From: Trichuris trichiura
Lineage: Eukaryota > Nematoda > Enoplea > Trichinellida > Trichuridae
DNA: 64,000 bases
Direction: 5' to 3'
Assembly: GCA_037903355.1 (NCBI GenBank)
Contig: JBAJFE010000006.1
Location: 124,001 to 188,000 of the forward strand
Shown here one piece after another: positions 48,701-58,794 of the stretch. The number at the start of each line of letters is the position of its first letter. The stretch's first letter is position 1. The translations under genes were made by a program, and so were the position numbers. The notes beneath the pieces are model-generated. The model did not search any database and was not told where the DNA came from. It was given only the letters and a program-made list of their open reading frames with translations.

Positions 48701-50173
48701 CAGTGGTGAACATGCTAACAGAAATAGAGAATAATGCACCAACGCGGGAATTTCATAAAAAACTTTATGATTTTATGTAATTTTATATCGCGCATGAAAA
48801 AGACTGAAAAAGTTTCTATCCATCAATTCAAAACCAAAATTTTAAGTTTAGAATCGATAGGAACTAGCTGCAAGCAGCTTACGATAGCCGCCACCGTTTT
48901 TTGCAAACAAAGAAATGAGCACAAGCCTTTTAAAGTATCAATAATGAGGTGCAGGAAACACTGACAGACCGACCGAGTTTACATAATAAGCATATAACAT
49001 AATATATATTCCAGTATTAAACGCATAAGTAATCTTATGCACTTAAGAAGGGAGCAGGTGTTTCCCGAAAGCTATGCAGGTACAAACAAACAAATTTCAC
49101 GGGTTGCACCTCCGTAGTACTATTATGCAACAATAGCGCCTTATGATTTTAAATTTCAAAATATCAGCATAATTAGCAGCAAAGACTTTGCAGAGCTGAT
49201 CATCGGAGCAGTTTCTATATGATCATACAAGACAAGGTACACGTTAAACCGAATCAAACTATTTTTGTCAACATGATTTACCCGCCGAAATCAGCAATAA
49301 AAAAGTGTTACGCAAAGCATCTTAAAACGCTGAGTGCTCCTTTATTCCTTACGAGTGGAAAAACAGCTTATGCAAGTTTCTAGCACTCATCCGAAACTGA
49401 CTATCTGAATGACAAAATTCGAACATCCGCCATCTCGCAAATTTCGATGGTATAACTTTCTGTGGAAGCAAATAACTCGGCACCGAAAATATCGGTCAAT
49501 TAAGCTTTCCTAAGCCCACAACAGCAGTGAAAACCCAGGAAGTACAATAAAATTCAAGCATTTGCCACTAACAAACAGAAGATATCAGAAAGCAAAGTAC
49601 AAAATAGCAGCGGGTGAAAAACAGTAAAAACTATTCATGGTCCGCGTTCTGGGGAACCGCAACTTCAGAAAAGACAAGCCCGAAATAAGCATATTCGCCT
49701 ATGTGTATACCTACGATAGCAAGTTGAGACTTTTCTTACAGAGAATGTGTTTTCCTCCTATCAGGTGAGCAGTACAAATAAACAAAGTTAACTAACTGTA
49801 CCAACATAAGAGAAGAAGACCTTATTGCGTTATGATAGCTCAAAATGGGATGTGAGAAAGCGAAAAAGAGGATAGAAAAGTTAAAAATTCTACGCAAACA
49901 TCCACTTACCATGGCAACACGAGTGATGTAGTTTTCGAATGTTTTCCAAGAAACATTTCGAACGTGATACAAAGGCGGTATTTCCGCATTGTCAACAAAG
50001 GATTCGCCCCAATGACGAATGAAAAAATTGCAAGCCATTGAGCGGTCCCTGCGCGGGTCATTCAACACGGCAGATAAATTTTGGGTAGATCGGCACAAGC
50101 TCCAACACTGTGTGCTATCTTGGACAATGCTGGGCTGTAATGACTTATTCGGAAAGTTGCTCAGCAAGCACAA
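39728..50173 (-). CDS. vps-54: VPS54, GARP tethering-complex subunit
   Basis: Subunit of the Golgi-associated retrograde protein complex, which tethers endosome-derived vesicles at the trans-Golgi. I joined 14 minus-strand exons in phase: 50173-49910, 44818-44699, 44653-43968, 43797-43668, 43611-43400, 43244-43148, 43101-42983, 42688-42553, 42497-42316, 42262-42080, 40494-40301, 40245-40124, 40070-39990 and 39937-39728. Diagnostic blocks are LSAVLNDPRRDR, WGESFVDNAEIPP, DIPKIFFSPSFSLED, HYLDRVEIEIANHL, FHDELQKQ, RFHEEKKTKL, YNSRSCQLILGAGALQMVGL and KDYEDHVAEIQQKL, in the order seen in human VPS54. The C-terminal Vps54 domain is complete. Exon 1 has no ATG in frame, so at least one upstream exon is missing. 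Introns 1 (5.1 kb) and 10 (1.6 kb) carry transposon remnants; most others are 45-60 nt. Exon 7 contains a Cys-rich insert (CDYNDE, LWCTLPC) I do not know from other species. Confidence 0.95.
40617..40838. mobile_element. hAT-type MITE with 8-bp target-site duplication
   Basis: Element 40625-40830 (206 bp) lies in VPS54 intron 10. Its ends are CAGTGTTTCTCAAC and GTTGAGAAACTATG, which are inverted repeats of hAT type. The 8-bp duplication GTCTACAC is perfect on both sides (40617-40624, 40831-40838), exactly as expected for hAT insertion. The interior is G-rich with repeats of GGGAGCCCTG and CCCTGACAAGGCCTA. It has no transposase and is therefore non-autonomous. Confidence 0.85.
41291..41930. 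mobile_element. Tigger/pogo-like MITE (640 bp)
   Basis: Terminal inverted repeats pair AGTAAAACTTCCCTAATCCG on the left with the complement of CGGATTAGGGAGGTTTCACT on the right, and TA dinucleotides flank both ends (41289-41290, 41931-41932), as for Tc1/mariner superfamily insertions. TIRs of this kind (CAGTGAAACCTCCCTAATCC) are typical of Tigger/pogo elements. One 88-codon frame inside lacks transposase motifs. It lies in VPS54 intron 10, 450 bp from the hAT MITE. Confidence 0.7.
46270..48392. mobile_element. Degenerate Tigger/pogo-like DNA transposon (2.1 kb)
   Basis: The left end CAGTAGGCCCCCGTTATCCG is the inverted repeat of the right end CGGATAACGAGGGCCTACTG, 2.12 kb apart. TA follows the right end; the left flank reads CA, presumably a mutated TA. 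Size and TIR type fit a pogo/Tigger element, but no intact transposase frame remains; the interior shows only short frames (for example around 47.2-47.5 kb). It sits in the 5.1-kb first intron of VPS54 and accounts for much of its length. Confidence 0.65.
48467..48586 (+). mobile_element. Retroelement-like fragment, hammerhead-like motif copy 9
   Basis: CTGATGAC, then TGGGC, a 7-base loop, GCCCC and GAAAACGTTG (48467-48500), followed about 80 bases later by GTAATAAAATACAACTTC (48569-48586). The first box is an exact hammerhead-type CTGATGA. Motif, spacing and end are shared with the 32.4-kb copy. It lies immediately beyond the right end of the Tigger-like element, within VPS54 intron 1. Confidence 0.6.
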
Positions 50174-51900
50174 CTCGCCACCGTCTTCTGTTTAATTCGC
50201 ACAGAGAGTTAAAGTTAGACCTCAGACAAGTAAATCCCTACCAGCTGGGGCTGCTGCCAGGTGTACCTTTTTTACATGCTCTTCATAGTCTTCGTCAGAT
50301 ACACCTTCAACCGGTAATGCAGAGCACGTGGAATAAGGGCCATACCTAAAGCAAAAGCGTACATAATCAGCTTTCGTCAAACGCTTTTTAACGCAAACTT
50401 TGCTTTTAAATAAGAATCATGGCTAGCAATTAAAGGATGCAAGAAACAAACTAGTTTCTTACCGGCATATGAAAGAACCGCCTTCCCTTTTACAATGAGA
50501 GGCGCGTAAATGTTCAATGAACTCAAGAGCAGATTGAAAACTGATTCGACCAGGGCACAATTGACAGGAATGCTCTGATGCCAAAGGAGGCGGGTCGTAT
50601 GACATTTTAATGTAGCGACTCCGTATGGCTTATTATTAATATCATTCAACGGGTTGAACAAAAACCATGACCTTTTTCCATACTTAAAATAAACCGGTAA
50701 GTGAAGTGAACAATAGAGCAAAACGCCCAGGCATATTTCCAATGTGAAAACTATAGTCTTCAAGAACGCAGTTCCAGGATCGGAAATACAGTAAAACTGT
50801 TTTCATGCTCCATTATCAAAACTGTATCTCAGGATGTCGTTAACTCAAAGTTGAATTCTTAATGGAATCTGGTTTTACTTTACGCTGGGCTAGTTGTAAG
50901 CAAGAGCGAACACTGAATGATAAATCCAAGTGTTTTTGCTAACAGCAACGCTAACGGACGAATCTATCAGACAACTAATAGTGCGTGTAAAAATGAAAAT
51001 CTCTGGACGTGAGCAAGACAGTTGCGTTTTTGTTTCACAAAGCCCACCGGAGATTTGTTCGTTATTTTCGCTAGTTTTTGCCCTCTAGAAGCGATCATGA
51101 AGAAACCATATTTACAGTGGTTGCACGAGACTTGACTGTTTATTTTTAAAATGCAGTGCAGATGGAGGAAGCTGGAAAAAACGGAAGGAACAGTTTCTTC
51201 TTTTCGATCGTTTTTTCCTGAGCATAACACTTCATAGGAGAAGTAACCCCGAAGTTCTACTAACCCGGTAACTTCAATAAAATCAGCACATCCACGTTGT
51301 CAAAGTTTAGCAAACTTTGTGCGCATTTCAACCATGTAGAAAAATTTATTGACAATAAATGAGGTCGCGAAATCATTGTGTCAGACTTTGGCTATAAAAA
51401 ACTTCAAAATATTCTAGCGAAACGCTGTTCAAGCTCCTGGTATCTTTTCGATCTCTTTACTGATTATATATTAAATCAAAATGTTTAAACGAACAATGCT
51501 TCAGATGCTTTTTTATGAATTTCTGCCTTTATTCTAAAACGATAGCACTGCTGGCGCCAAAAGTGCAAACCTCGCATTGCATTGCCATAAGTGAAGACGG
51601 CTTATTTGGCATGTAAGTACACGTTAGCATTTGTAGTTCGCGGTAGTCGCTGAGGGCCTTGAATTTTCATTGTATATGCAGTCTGAATTACTTTGAGCCA
51701 ATTTTCGTCCAACGTCAGTATATACTATATTGGTAACAGAGACGCCCGTCTTAACAACCAATATTTACTGAGATCTCCAAGCAGACAATATTTATTAAGT
51801 ATTTACTGCGTTCACCAGATATAAAACAAGTCTGTTAAGAGGGATACAACGATGATAGTGTCATCATAATTTTCGTCACTTCATAGTTTGGTTTTCTAAG
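50174..51900. other. Upstream flank of VPS54, no gene recognised
   Basis: This should contain the missing 5' exon(s) and promoter of VPS54. One minus-strand candidate near 50.25-50.34 kb (reading LPVEGVSDEDYEEHVKK before a GTACAC donor) did not match the acceptor phase at about 50185. A 128-codon minus frame at 50377-50763 has no domain. Confidence 0.3.
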
Positions 51901-51943
51901 GTTATAATTTCCTAATGGATTTTTCTAGTACCCTTTGCACAAT

Positions 51944-52246
51944 TTAGACAAAGCTCATAAACATTTGCAATGCTTCAATACTTGAATGTACAAGATTTTC
52001 TGGTTCACACTTATCCAATATGTAACGAGAAGGGCTTGTAGAGCAAACTGCCCTTAGCTTGTTTGTGTGCTTTCGTAGCTGCGTTCTAATCTTAAATTCA
52101 GTGCCATATTCTTGCAAAATTGCCAAATTATTTGAACATCCGAGCGCAGCTGCGCCAACGCCACTACGAACGTGGCAACTGGAAGCTTGTTGACTTTGTC
52201 CACTCCGCTCAGCTTCAGCAGCTCTTGTTCGCAGTGAATAGGACTG
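51944..52246 (-). pseudogene. Coding-like segment split between two frames
   Basis: On the minus strand, one frame reads EQELLKLSGVDKVNKLPVAT, then FVVALAQLRSDVQIIWQFCK, and a second, overlapping frame continues with EYGTEFKIRTQLRKHTNKLR, then PSRYILDKCEPENLVHSS to a stop. Both halves look like helical protein with normal codon use, but they are out of frame and I found no consistent intron between them. It could be a frameshifted pseudogene, a retro-copy fragment, or two exons with an intron I misplace. The family is not recognised. Confidence 0.3.
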
Positions 52247-52829
52247 TTTAAATATGAAATACCTAGTATTTCAATTCACTACACAGAAATCTCAACGAGA
52301 GTTGCGTGTACGTTAACTGAAACTGGAAGAAAGGTACTTGTAGGGCTTATATTCAGGACTATAGGGAAATTGTTTAAGAAAGAGCAGCTAGCGTCACTGA
52401 ATTTTGACCATATCAAGGGTTAACAGCTTCGTTAAATATCTTTTTCTGTTCCATCCGTAGAAGCATGACAGTACTAAGGAATAGGCAAGAATAAGTATGA
52501 ATTTAGTTTTCCTGAAAATTTTAATTTTTATCAGCGCGCAGATAATATGACATCAGCACTTGGCTCTGCTGACGATGTTATCATTGGTTACTGTGCGTAA
52601 AGACGTTTTTGGGGTACTCAGCGTTCCTTCGGAATTTTTCATTCACCTTTTTCAGACACCGAAACTTGGCATTAAAAGGACAGAACTCCATTCAAAAATG
52701 CGACGGGAAACAAACGGTTCTATGCCACGAAGATAATGGTCAACCGAAACTTTCACAGGAAAGGAAGTACAACCTGAGCAGAGTTGAGCTATGAGATACG
52801 TGAATTTCAAAAGAAGCTGAAAGAAGGAT

Positions 52830-54011
52830 ATGGATGGGCGTAAGTTAAACGAAAGAATCATCAAAAAAGTAGTGCGACCTGAACAATATGGAATAAAAGC
52901 ATTGATATTCTTAATGTGCACAATGGTGATCGCTGTGTTCTTATTAGTACCACTGGAACAAAATACTCGTGAAATCGAATTGAATTGGAGATTGGCACGC
53001 GACGTTAAAAAGTTTGGTCGAAACGAAACAATCTTGATGTGGGTCAATTTCTTTGGGGAGCACTTTGGTCAAGAATTGTTTGACTTCTGCCCCCAATTAA
53101 GCTGTCATATAACGTACGACCGCGCCTCCATAGACAAAAGTTCTGCAGTTGTATTTCATGACAGAAATGTCAACGTATCAGACTTGCCTGAGACAAGACT
53201 TTCTCATCAGCATTTTGTCTTCTTTCTTCTCGAATCACCTTACCACGTTTCCACCATAGCTTTCAAGAATTTAAGTTCCGGCTTTTACACGCTGACAATG
53301 ACCTATCGAAGTGATTCCGATGTACACGTCCCATACGGTTTCTTTAAACAAAAAGTAAAGCCTCCACCGTCGACCTTTTGGGAAGACTTAAGAGAACAGG
53401 TAGCAATGAAAAGAAAGTTGGTTGCCTGGTTTGTCAGCAACTGCGCTACTCCAAGCAAAAGGGAGGCATACGTACACGTCTTGCGGCAATACATAGAAGT
53501 GGACGAGTACGGACTGTGCGCCCGAAACAAGAGATGCGCACGCAACAGCCGAGAATGTTTGAGCCGAGTGATAAAGCCAAATTACAAGTTTTACATTGCG
53601 TTCGAAAACAGCGTATGCACCGAGTATATCACGGAGAAATATTTTGATCGCTTGAACGACCTGGTCATTCCCATTGTATTTGGTCGCAAAATTTACGAAA
53701 CTGCCGTGTTGAACAATAGTTTCATCGCTGTCGATGACTTTGACGGCCCAAAAGCGCTGGCTGACTACTTGATTTATCTGGATAGGAATACTGACGCTTA
53801 CCTGCAATATTTCAAATGGATGCAGCACTATGATGTAATGGGCGCACGCTATCGTTACGCGAATGGATTTTGCAAACTATGCCAACTGCTGCACAACAAA
53901 GAATCCAACCTAACTGTGGCGGTTAGTCAAACAGCTAAAGACGTAATGTCATGGTACAGCAAACCTGGCACGTGTCATGACAGCTACGGCTATGATGTCC
54001 ACAAATTGTAG
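52830..54011 (+). CDS. Alpha-1,3-fucosyltransferase (GT10 family)
   Basis: Golgi type II membrane enzyme that transfers fucose from GDP-fucose to GlcNAc on N-glycans or LacdiNAc/Lewis-type antennae; nematodes use such enzymes for core and antennal fucosylation. The reading frame is 393 aa, uninterrupted. It has a short basic cytoplasmic tail, a signal anchor at residues 22-42 (ALIFLMCTMVIAVFLLVPL), a stem, then the catalytic domain. Family motifs are MTYRSDSDVHVPYG, VAWFVSNCATPSKREAYV, YIEVDEYGLC, and the GDP-fucose-binding block YKFYIAFENSVCTEYITEKY. Several N-glycosylation sequons and a C-terminal Cys cluster (FCKLCQLL, GTCHD) are typical. The length is normal. It is intronless, unlike nearly all its neighbours. 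The acceptor specificity cannot be told from sequence alone. Confidence 0.94.
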   Translation: MDGRKLNERIIKKVVRPEQYGIKALIFLMCTMVIAVFLLVPLEQNTREIELNWRLARDVKKFGRNETILMWVNFFGEHFGQELFDFCPQLSCHITYDRASIDKSSAVVFHDRNVNVSDLPETRLSHQHFVFFLLESPYHVSTIAFKNLSSGFYTLTMTYRSDSDVHVPYGFFKQKVKPPPSTFWEDLREQVAMKRKLVAWFVSNCATPSKREAYVHVLRQYIEVDEYGLCARNKRCARNSRECLSRVIKPNYKFYIAFENSVCTEYITEKYFDRLNDLVIPIVFGRKIYETAVLNNSFIAVDDFDGPKALADYLIYLDRNTDAYLQYFKWMQHYDVMGARYRYANGFCKLCQLLHNKESNLTVAVSQTAKDVMSWYSKPGTCHDSYGYDVHKL

Positions 54012-55417
54012 TATATGGCGTTATAAATTCATCATTAAAGTTAACCAAATGTGTTAAAATGCAGCGTCCTCCAAACGAAGCTAATATTGGCTGTTCTCGT
54101 TCAGCTTAACGGAGCATCCATAGTACAAAAAATAATGCAATACGATAAGCGCCTTCTTCCTGTTTTTTTGTCTGCAATTTATTCTGCAAATAACAGCTCG
54201 GTTTGTATCATTGGCGTCACGCAGGCGCCTAGTCTGTCATTGGTAAGCAAAATTCGATAGTTTGGCAACCTAATTTCCATCTTAAGAATAGTAAGGACCG
54301 CCCTCGTCCAAACACTGGTTTTCCGTGAAAGGAGACAATATTGCAAAGACTGATTGAAACGTGCAAGCTGCAAGCAAGAGTTCTTAGAAATTGAAGTAGT
54401 TTAGTCAATTTAACTTCGGTAATTTAGATAACCAGTTTATAAGGAAATCAAAACTACTTTCGTGTAAAAGCAGTCCGGGTAGCTAGAAAGCATGCCACAA
54501 TATTCTTTCTTTCTATCAACGCCTTTGAAGTCGACTGCCTGCGTTGTTAGCAAGATTATGGAACCTTAGAACTTCTTTCGCCTTACGGTAGGTTTCAGCT
54601 GGCCTTACACGTGCAAAGTATGCATTGATGCTAACTCCTTGTGACTCTAAATCGTAAGAATAGAATTTCGCGGTGCGAATTTGTCAACGTTAACGCTCCT
54701 ACGGCAAGCACGTCTCCTACGGCTCGTTCCGGAAAACTGGAAAAAATTAAAGTGTATTCTGACTGAAAGAAAAAACAAAGCAGCAGTTCGCTCGTTGCAG
54801 TTTGAATTAGTAAAGCTGAGCAACCACTCGGTCCTCTCATTATTTATCCGAACCTTTCAAATTGTCCATCGACTTTGCAACTATGCGCACTTCAATGCCC
54901 AGCACTCACAAAATATCTAATTGTACGGCGAACTTGCATTTCCATAAACGGAGAACTGCAACAACGTTTTATTTTCCCGTCGTCACTGCGTTGTCACTGC
55001 CGCTGTAAACATCAACATAGAAGAAGTCAGTTCAGCCCGAGAGCAAATTTTCCATAGCGCGTCTCGGCTACGCATGTGTTCAGTAGCTCTTAAAGAGATC
55101 CGAGCTTCACACTTGCGCTTTGATGCCCTCTGAATGGTGGTCGATAGGCTTTGACTGGAGGATATATTGCTTTTCCAGGCGCTGCTTCCTCAGCCATTGT
55201 TGTTGTTGGGACTTACTTGACCTGACAGATAGATTTACATACACGTTGTGAAACCGGTTTGCCGCGGATAGGAGGGGCTGTCAAGTGAAACGACGACGAG
55301 CGAAGTAAACATGAATACATCAAAAAGTTACATTGTCTTAACAGGTGTCGTCGTGCGGAATTGTTCGGATAGCGCCGTTGCTGCTCGGTAGATTGCCTAT
55401 CATATATAGTCTGCAAA
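54012..55417. other. Intergenic between fucosyltransferase and innexin
   Basis: No gene recognised; short frames on both strands lack domains. The stretch must contain the promoter for the first innexin exon. Confidence 0.4.
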
Positions 55418-58081
55418 ATGCTAGCCGTTATTCTGCACGCTTTGCGAGCTTACGGCTTCTACCAGGATGATGTTGACAGTGTTGATCGTTTGCATTATTG
55501 GATTACTTCCAACTTGCTCATAGCCATCTCGTTACTGGTTAGCTACAAACAGTTCGGCGGAAAGCCAATTGAATGCATGGTGCCAAAGATGTTCTCCGGA
55601 TCGTGGGAAGAGGTAAGCAAACTGCATTTCAACTTTTCACTTCGGCGTAGCATGACATCTCTGGTTCGATAAGTGCAAAACAAAATCGCAAGTGAGTTTG
55701 TCAAAGTTGTGAAATGCGTAGCCATAGCCGCAGGGTAAATATGAAGGTTTGAAGGATTTTCAACGACAACCATCCCTTTGCGCTTGCCTGCGTTCTAACG
55801 TACCGTAGGAGAATATAAGAGAGTAGCAAAAAGGCAGCTGCTGTTCGATGTTGCGGCTTTTAACAATGAATCAGTTCACCTACCCTTTCGGCTGCTGGTC
55901 TTGACGCATTTCGAATTATGAGTTTGCTTACTACTTTGATCGCAACATACAAGTATGTTAGCCCTATCAGAGATGAAGACATAGCAGATCGTTTAAATCA
56001 TTACGTCACCTCAAGTCTGCTTATTGCATTGGCAATATTGGTCAGTTTTAAACAATTTGGGGGTACCCCTATTGAATGCATGGTACCGGATATGTTTAGC
56101 AAAAGCTGGGAGCAGGTAGACAAGAAGAAAGCATGCCCGCGTCACGTTTAATACGCTGTCCTTTTTTTCAGTACGCGGAAAATTACTGCTGGGCGCAGGA
56201 CACCTATTTTTTACCGTTTGACGAGACTGTACCCAAAGAAATCAACCAGCGCGAAGAACATCGCATAAGTTACTACCAATGGGTCCCTTTCTTCCTGTTG
56301 GTGGAAGCACTGTGTTTTCGCCTGCCTAGCTTTATATGGAAATATCTGGCAAGCCATTCAGGTGAGTCATCCGTATTGCCTTATAAGTAGCTAGAAGTCT
56401 ACCGAATCAACAGTTTGATAAAAGTTAAAATTTGCTTCTCGTATAGCCAGGCTGAACGCAGCTTGCTAGGCAACGGCTGCCAATTGATTTATACCCGTCC
56501 TCGCATGGCTCGCCCATGTTTATCTGTGCTGGTGTTGCGCTCCCTTCGGCTTCAAGCTGGCCAGCATTTCCTTTCATGCAATAGTGCGATGTTGTTGTCA
56601 CCTCTAGCAAACGTAGTTAATTGCATGGCATTAACGTTTCTAATAACCATATTTACAAGCAGCCGAGTTGCTAGGTTGCCTTATTTGCCGCTTACACTTG
56701 GCAGAACTCTTAATATGTTTCTAAAGCCGGAATAGTTTAACCGTGGAGGGCCTAAATCATCAAATCATCGTAAGTCAAATAAAAATGAAAACTTCTGTTT
56801 TTTGTCTTTTCTAATTGCATAACAATACTAAGAGAAATTCGGGATTCAAGCTATTGCCCATTAGCGAATATAAGCCAAGTTCCAATTAACGCAAGACGAA
56901 AAGTTTTGCTTTGCTTACTATTTGGTGCCGGAGAAGTCAGCTTATTGCAGGCATTCGCGTACACGACATCGTTCGCATTTCCGTAGACGAACGCAACGTG
57001 CAGGCTGAGGTGAAGCTGCAAAATCTCAAGGCGCTAACGACGCACATTCAAAACGCCCTTCACTTCCATGGGCGCCTGCGCAGGCGACGCGTTACGCCAC
57101 ATCGCTTTTTGCGCTTTCTCAACTTGCCGTACTCGTCTTTTTACGTGTGCACAGTGTACCTTTTCACCAAGTGCCTTTACCTTGCCAATGTGTGCCTGCA
57201 GCTAATGCTGATGAATCGCTTTTTGGGTACTTACAAGTATCGTTGGTACGGCTTCGGAGCGATAAGCGACATGTTAAGCGGTGCCACCTGGGAAAAATCA
57301 GGCATTTTTCCTCGAGTAACACTGTGTGATTTTCAGGTACGATCACCAAATAATGAGATTTCAAAAATGTAAAAATACCGGCTTTCAGGTACGGGTAATG
57401 GGCAACGTGCAGCGCTACAGCGTTCAGTGCGTTCTGGTGATCAATATCTTCAACGAGAAAATTTTCGTTTTTCTTTGGTTTTGGTACGTGGCCCTATTTT
57501 TGATCACCGTATTAAGCGTAGCCTATTGGGGGTTCGTCATCCTGCTTCCTTGGCCGGCAATATGGTTTATTTCGCGCCATTTGGAATTGTCCGAAATGCC
57601 TTTTGAACCGCATGAAAGCAAGAAGGATGTCGAACGTTTTGTCTGCAGCTATCTGAAACCTGACGGCGTATTCGTGCTTCGTTTGATCACGCTTAGGTCA
57701 AATATTATTTTTGGAACCGACCTGCTCGTCTCTTTATGGTGCAGCTTTTACGGCATAGAGCAGAGGGTAAAGGAGAATGGAATGCTCGATGCAAGCGAGC
57801 AGAAATTTATCCAAACCCCCATTGAACATCTTCTACGCTGTCGTTTGAGAAGCTTGTCAGCAAAAGGCGGCAAGACCGAGAAGGAAGCGAAAACGGCAGC
57901 CGAGAAGTTATTACCCATTTTGGAAAACATTCGTCAAAAAGAAGAGATGGACACGGTCGAAGAAGAAGCGAAGACAAATCATACGGGCACCGCAACTCCA
58001 CAGGAAAATGACGATGGTTACGCAAGGAAGAACAGCACTGTTCGCAAAATGGAAGAATACATAGCTGCTAAGCAAGTGTAA
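55418..58081 (+). CDS. Innexin with two alternative first exons
   Basis: Gap-junction subunit with four membrane spans, forming intercellular channels. Exons: 1a 55418-55612 or 1b 55918-56115, then common exons 2 (56172-56361), 3 (56951-57336) and 4 (57389-58081). Both first exons end in phase 0 with a GT donor, and both encode the N-terminus, first membrane span and start of the first extracellular loop (QFGGKPIECMVPKMFSGSWE and QFGGTPIECMVPDMFSKSWE). Exon 2 begins YAENYCWAQDTYF and contains the innexin signature YYQWVPFFLLVEAL. Exon 3 carries span 3 (YLFTKCLYLANVCLQLMLMN) and FPRVTLCDF. Exon 4 has GNVQRYSVQCVLVINIFNEK, span 4 and a charged cytoplasmic tail. Two Cys are present in each extracellular loop, as required. 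The total is about 490 aa. The gene is convergent with the PDE4 gene. Confidence 0.95.
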
Positions 58082-58794
58082 ACAACCTGCTGATCGCAAA
58101 AGTTTCAAATACGAGTAATCCAAAAGATACGTCTTTCATTGCTTCGGCAGGTGAACTTCCCATAGGCTTTACCGGGTAGCTTTACGAATCGGAACGGTAC
58201 TGCGTACCGGATTCATTGCTATTATCACTCCACCTGTCTTCTACGATTGTTTTCTCACTTATATGCGCGTTCACTTAGGGTCACCGTTAACTTGTTCACA
58301 TTTCCACAACAATTGTTTTTAGTATTTATTGCTTAGTCTATTGACACGTCTTTGGAGTTAACGGTTTCCAATCAACAAAGTGCTTTGGGGAAAAGTAGGA
58401 AAGCTAAACGCGAGCGACCGCACAAAAACATAGTGCTGCAGCAAAGAAGCTTCAATAAAATTGCAAACGCGTCGACTTGGCATGAACAGCGTTTACACAT
58501 CATTATCAGGGCGAGCATGTTGAAGACCAGCTGGAAAGCTGTCAGCCAACCGCTTCCAAGCTGACCACGAGATGGCAAACCAGAGGCGTTCCAAATGGCG
58601 AACAGAGCTTACTTCATGGTAGAGAAGGAACTTTTTTCATGGGCATCGCTTCAAGGCCAACTTGCACTCCTTGCCAAGGCGACCGGTCAACGCCGAATCC
58701 GCGTTGCTTGGAAGCTGGTAAGAAAAGGTGAATTTATCAGGCACCCAGTGACTTGCAGGACGCGCAACACGCCAGAAAGGACAGCTCTTTGTTG
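58082..58794. other. Convergent intergenic gap
   Basis: About 0.7 kb between the innexin stop (plus) and the PDE stop (minus); it should hold both 3' UTRs. The short frames seen on both strands have no domain. Confidence 0.45.

Noticed and set aside
50377..50763. 128-codon minus-strand frame upstream of VPS54
   Set aside because: Hydrophobic, AT-driven composition, no match to the VPS54 N-terminus and no suitable splice phase.
56415..56735. 106-codon plus-strand frame inside the innexin gene
   Set aside because: It lies in the intron between exons 2 and 3 (56362-56950). Joining exon 2 to 56951 gives the correct innexin continuation, so the frame is a by-product.
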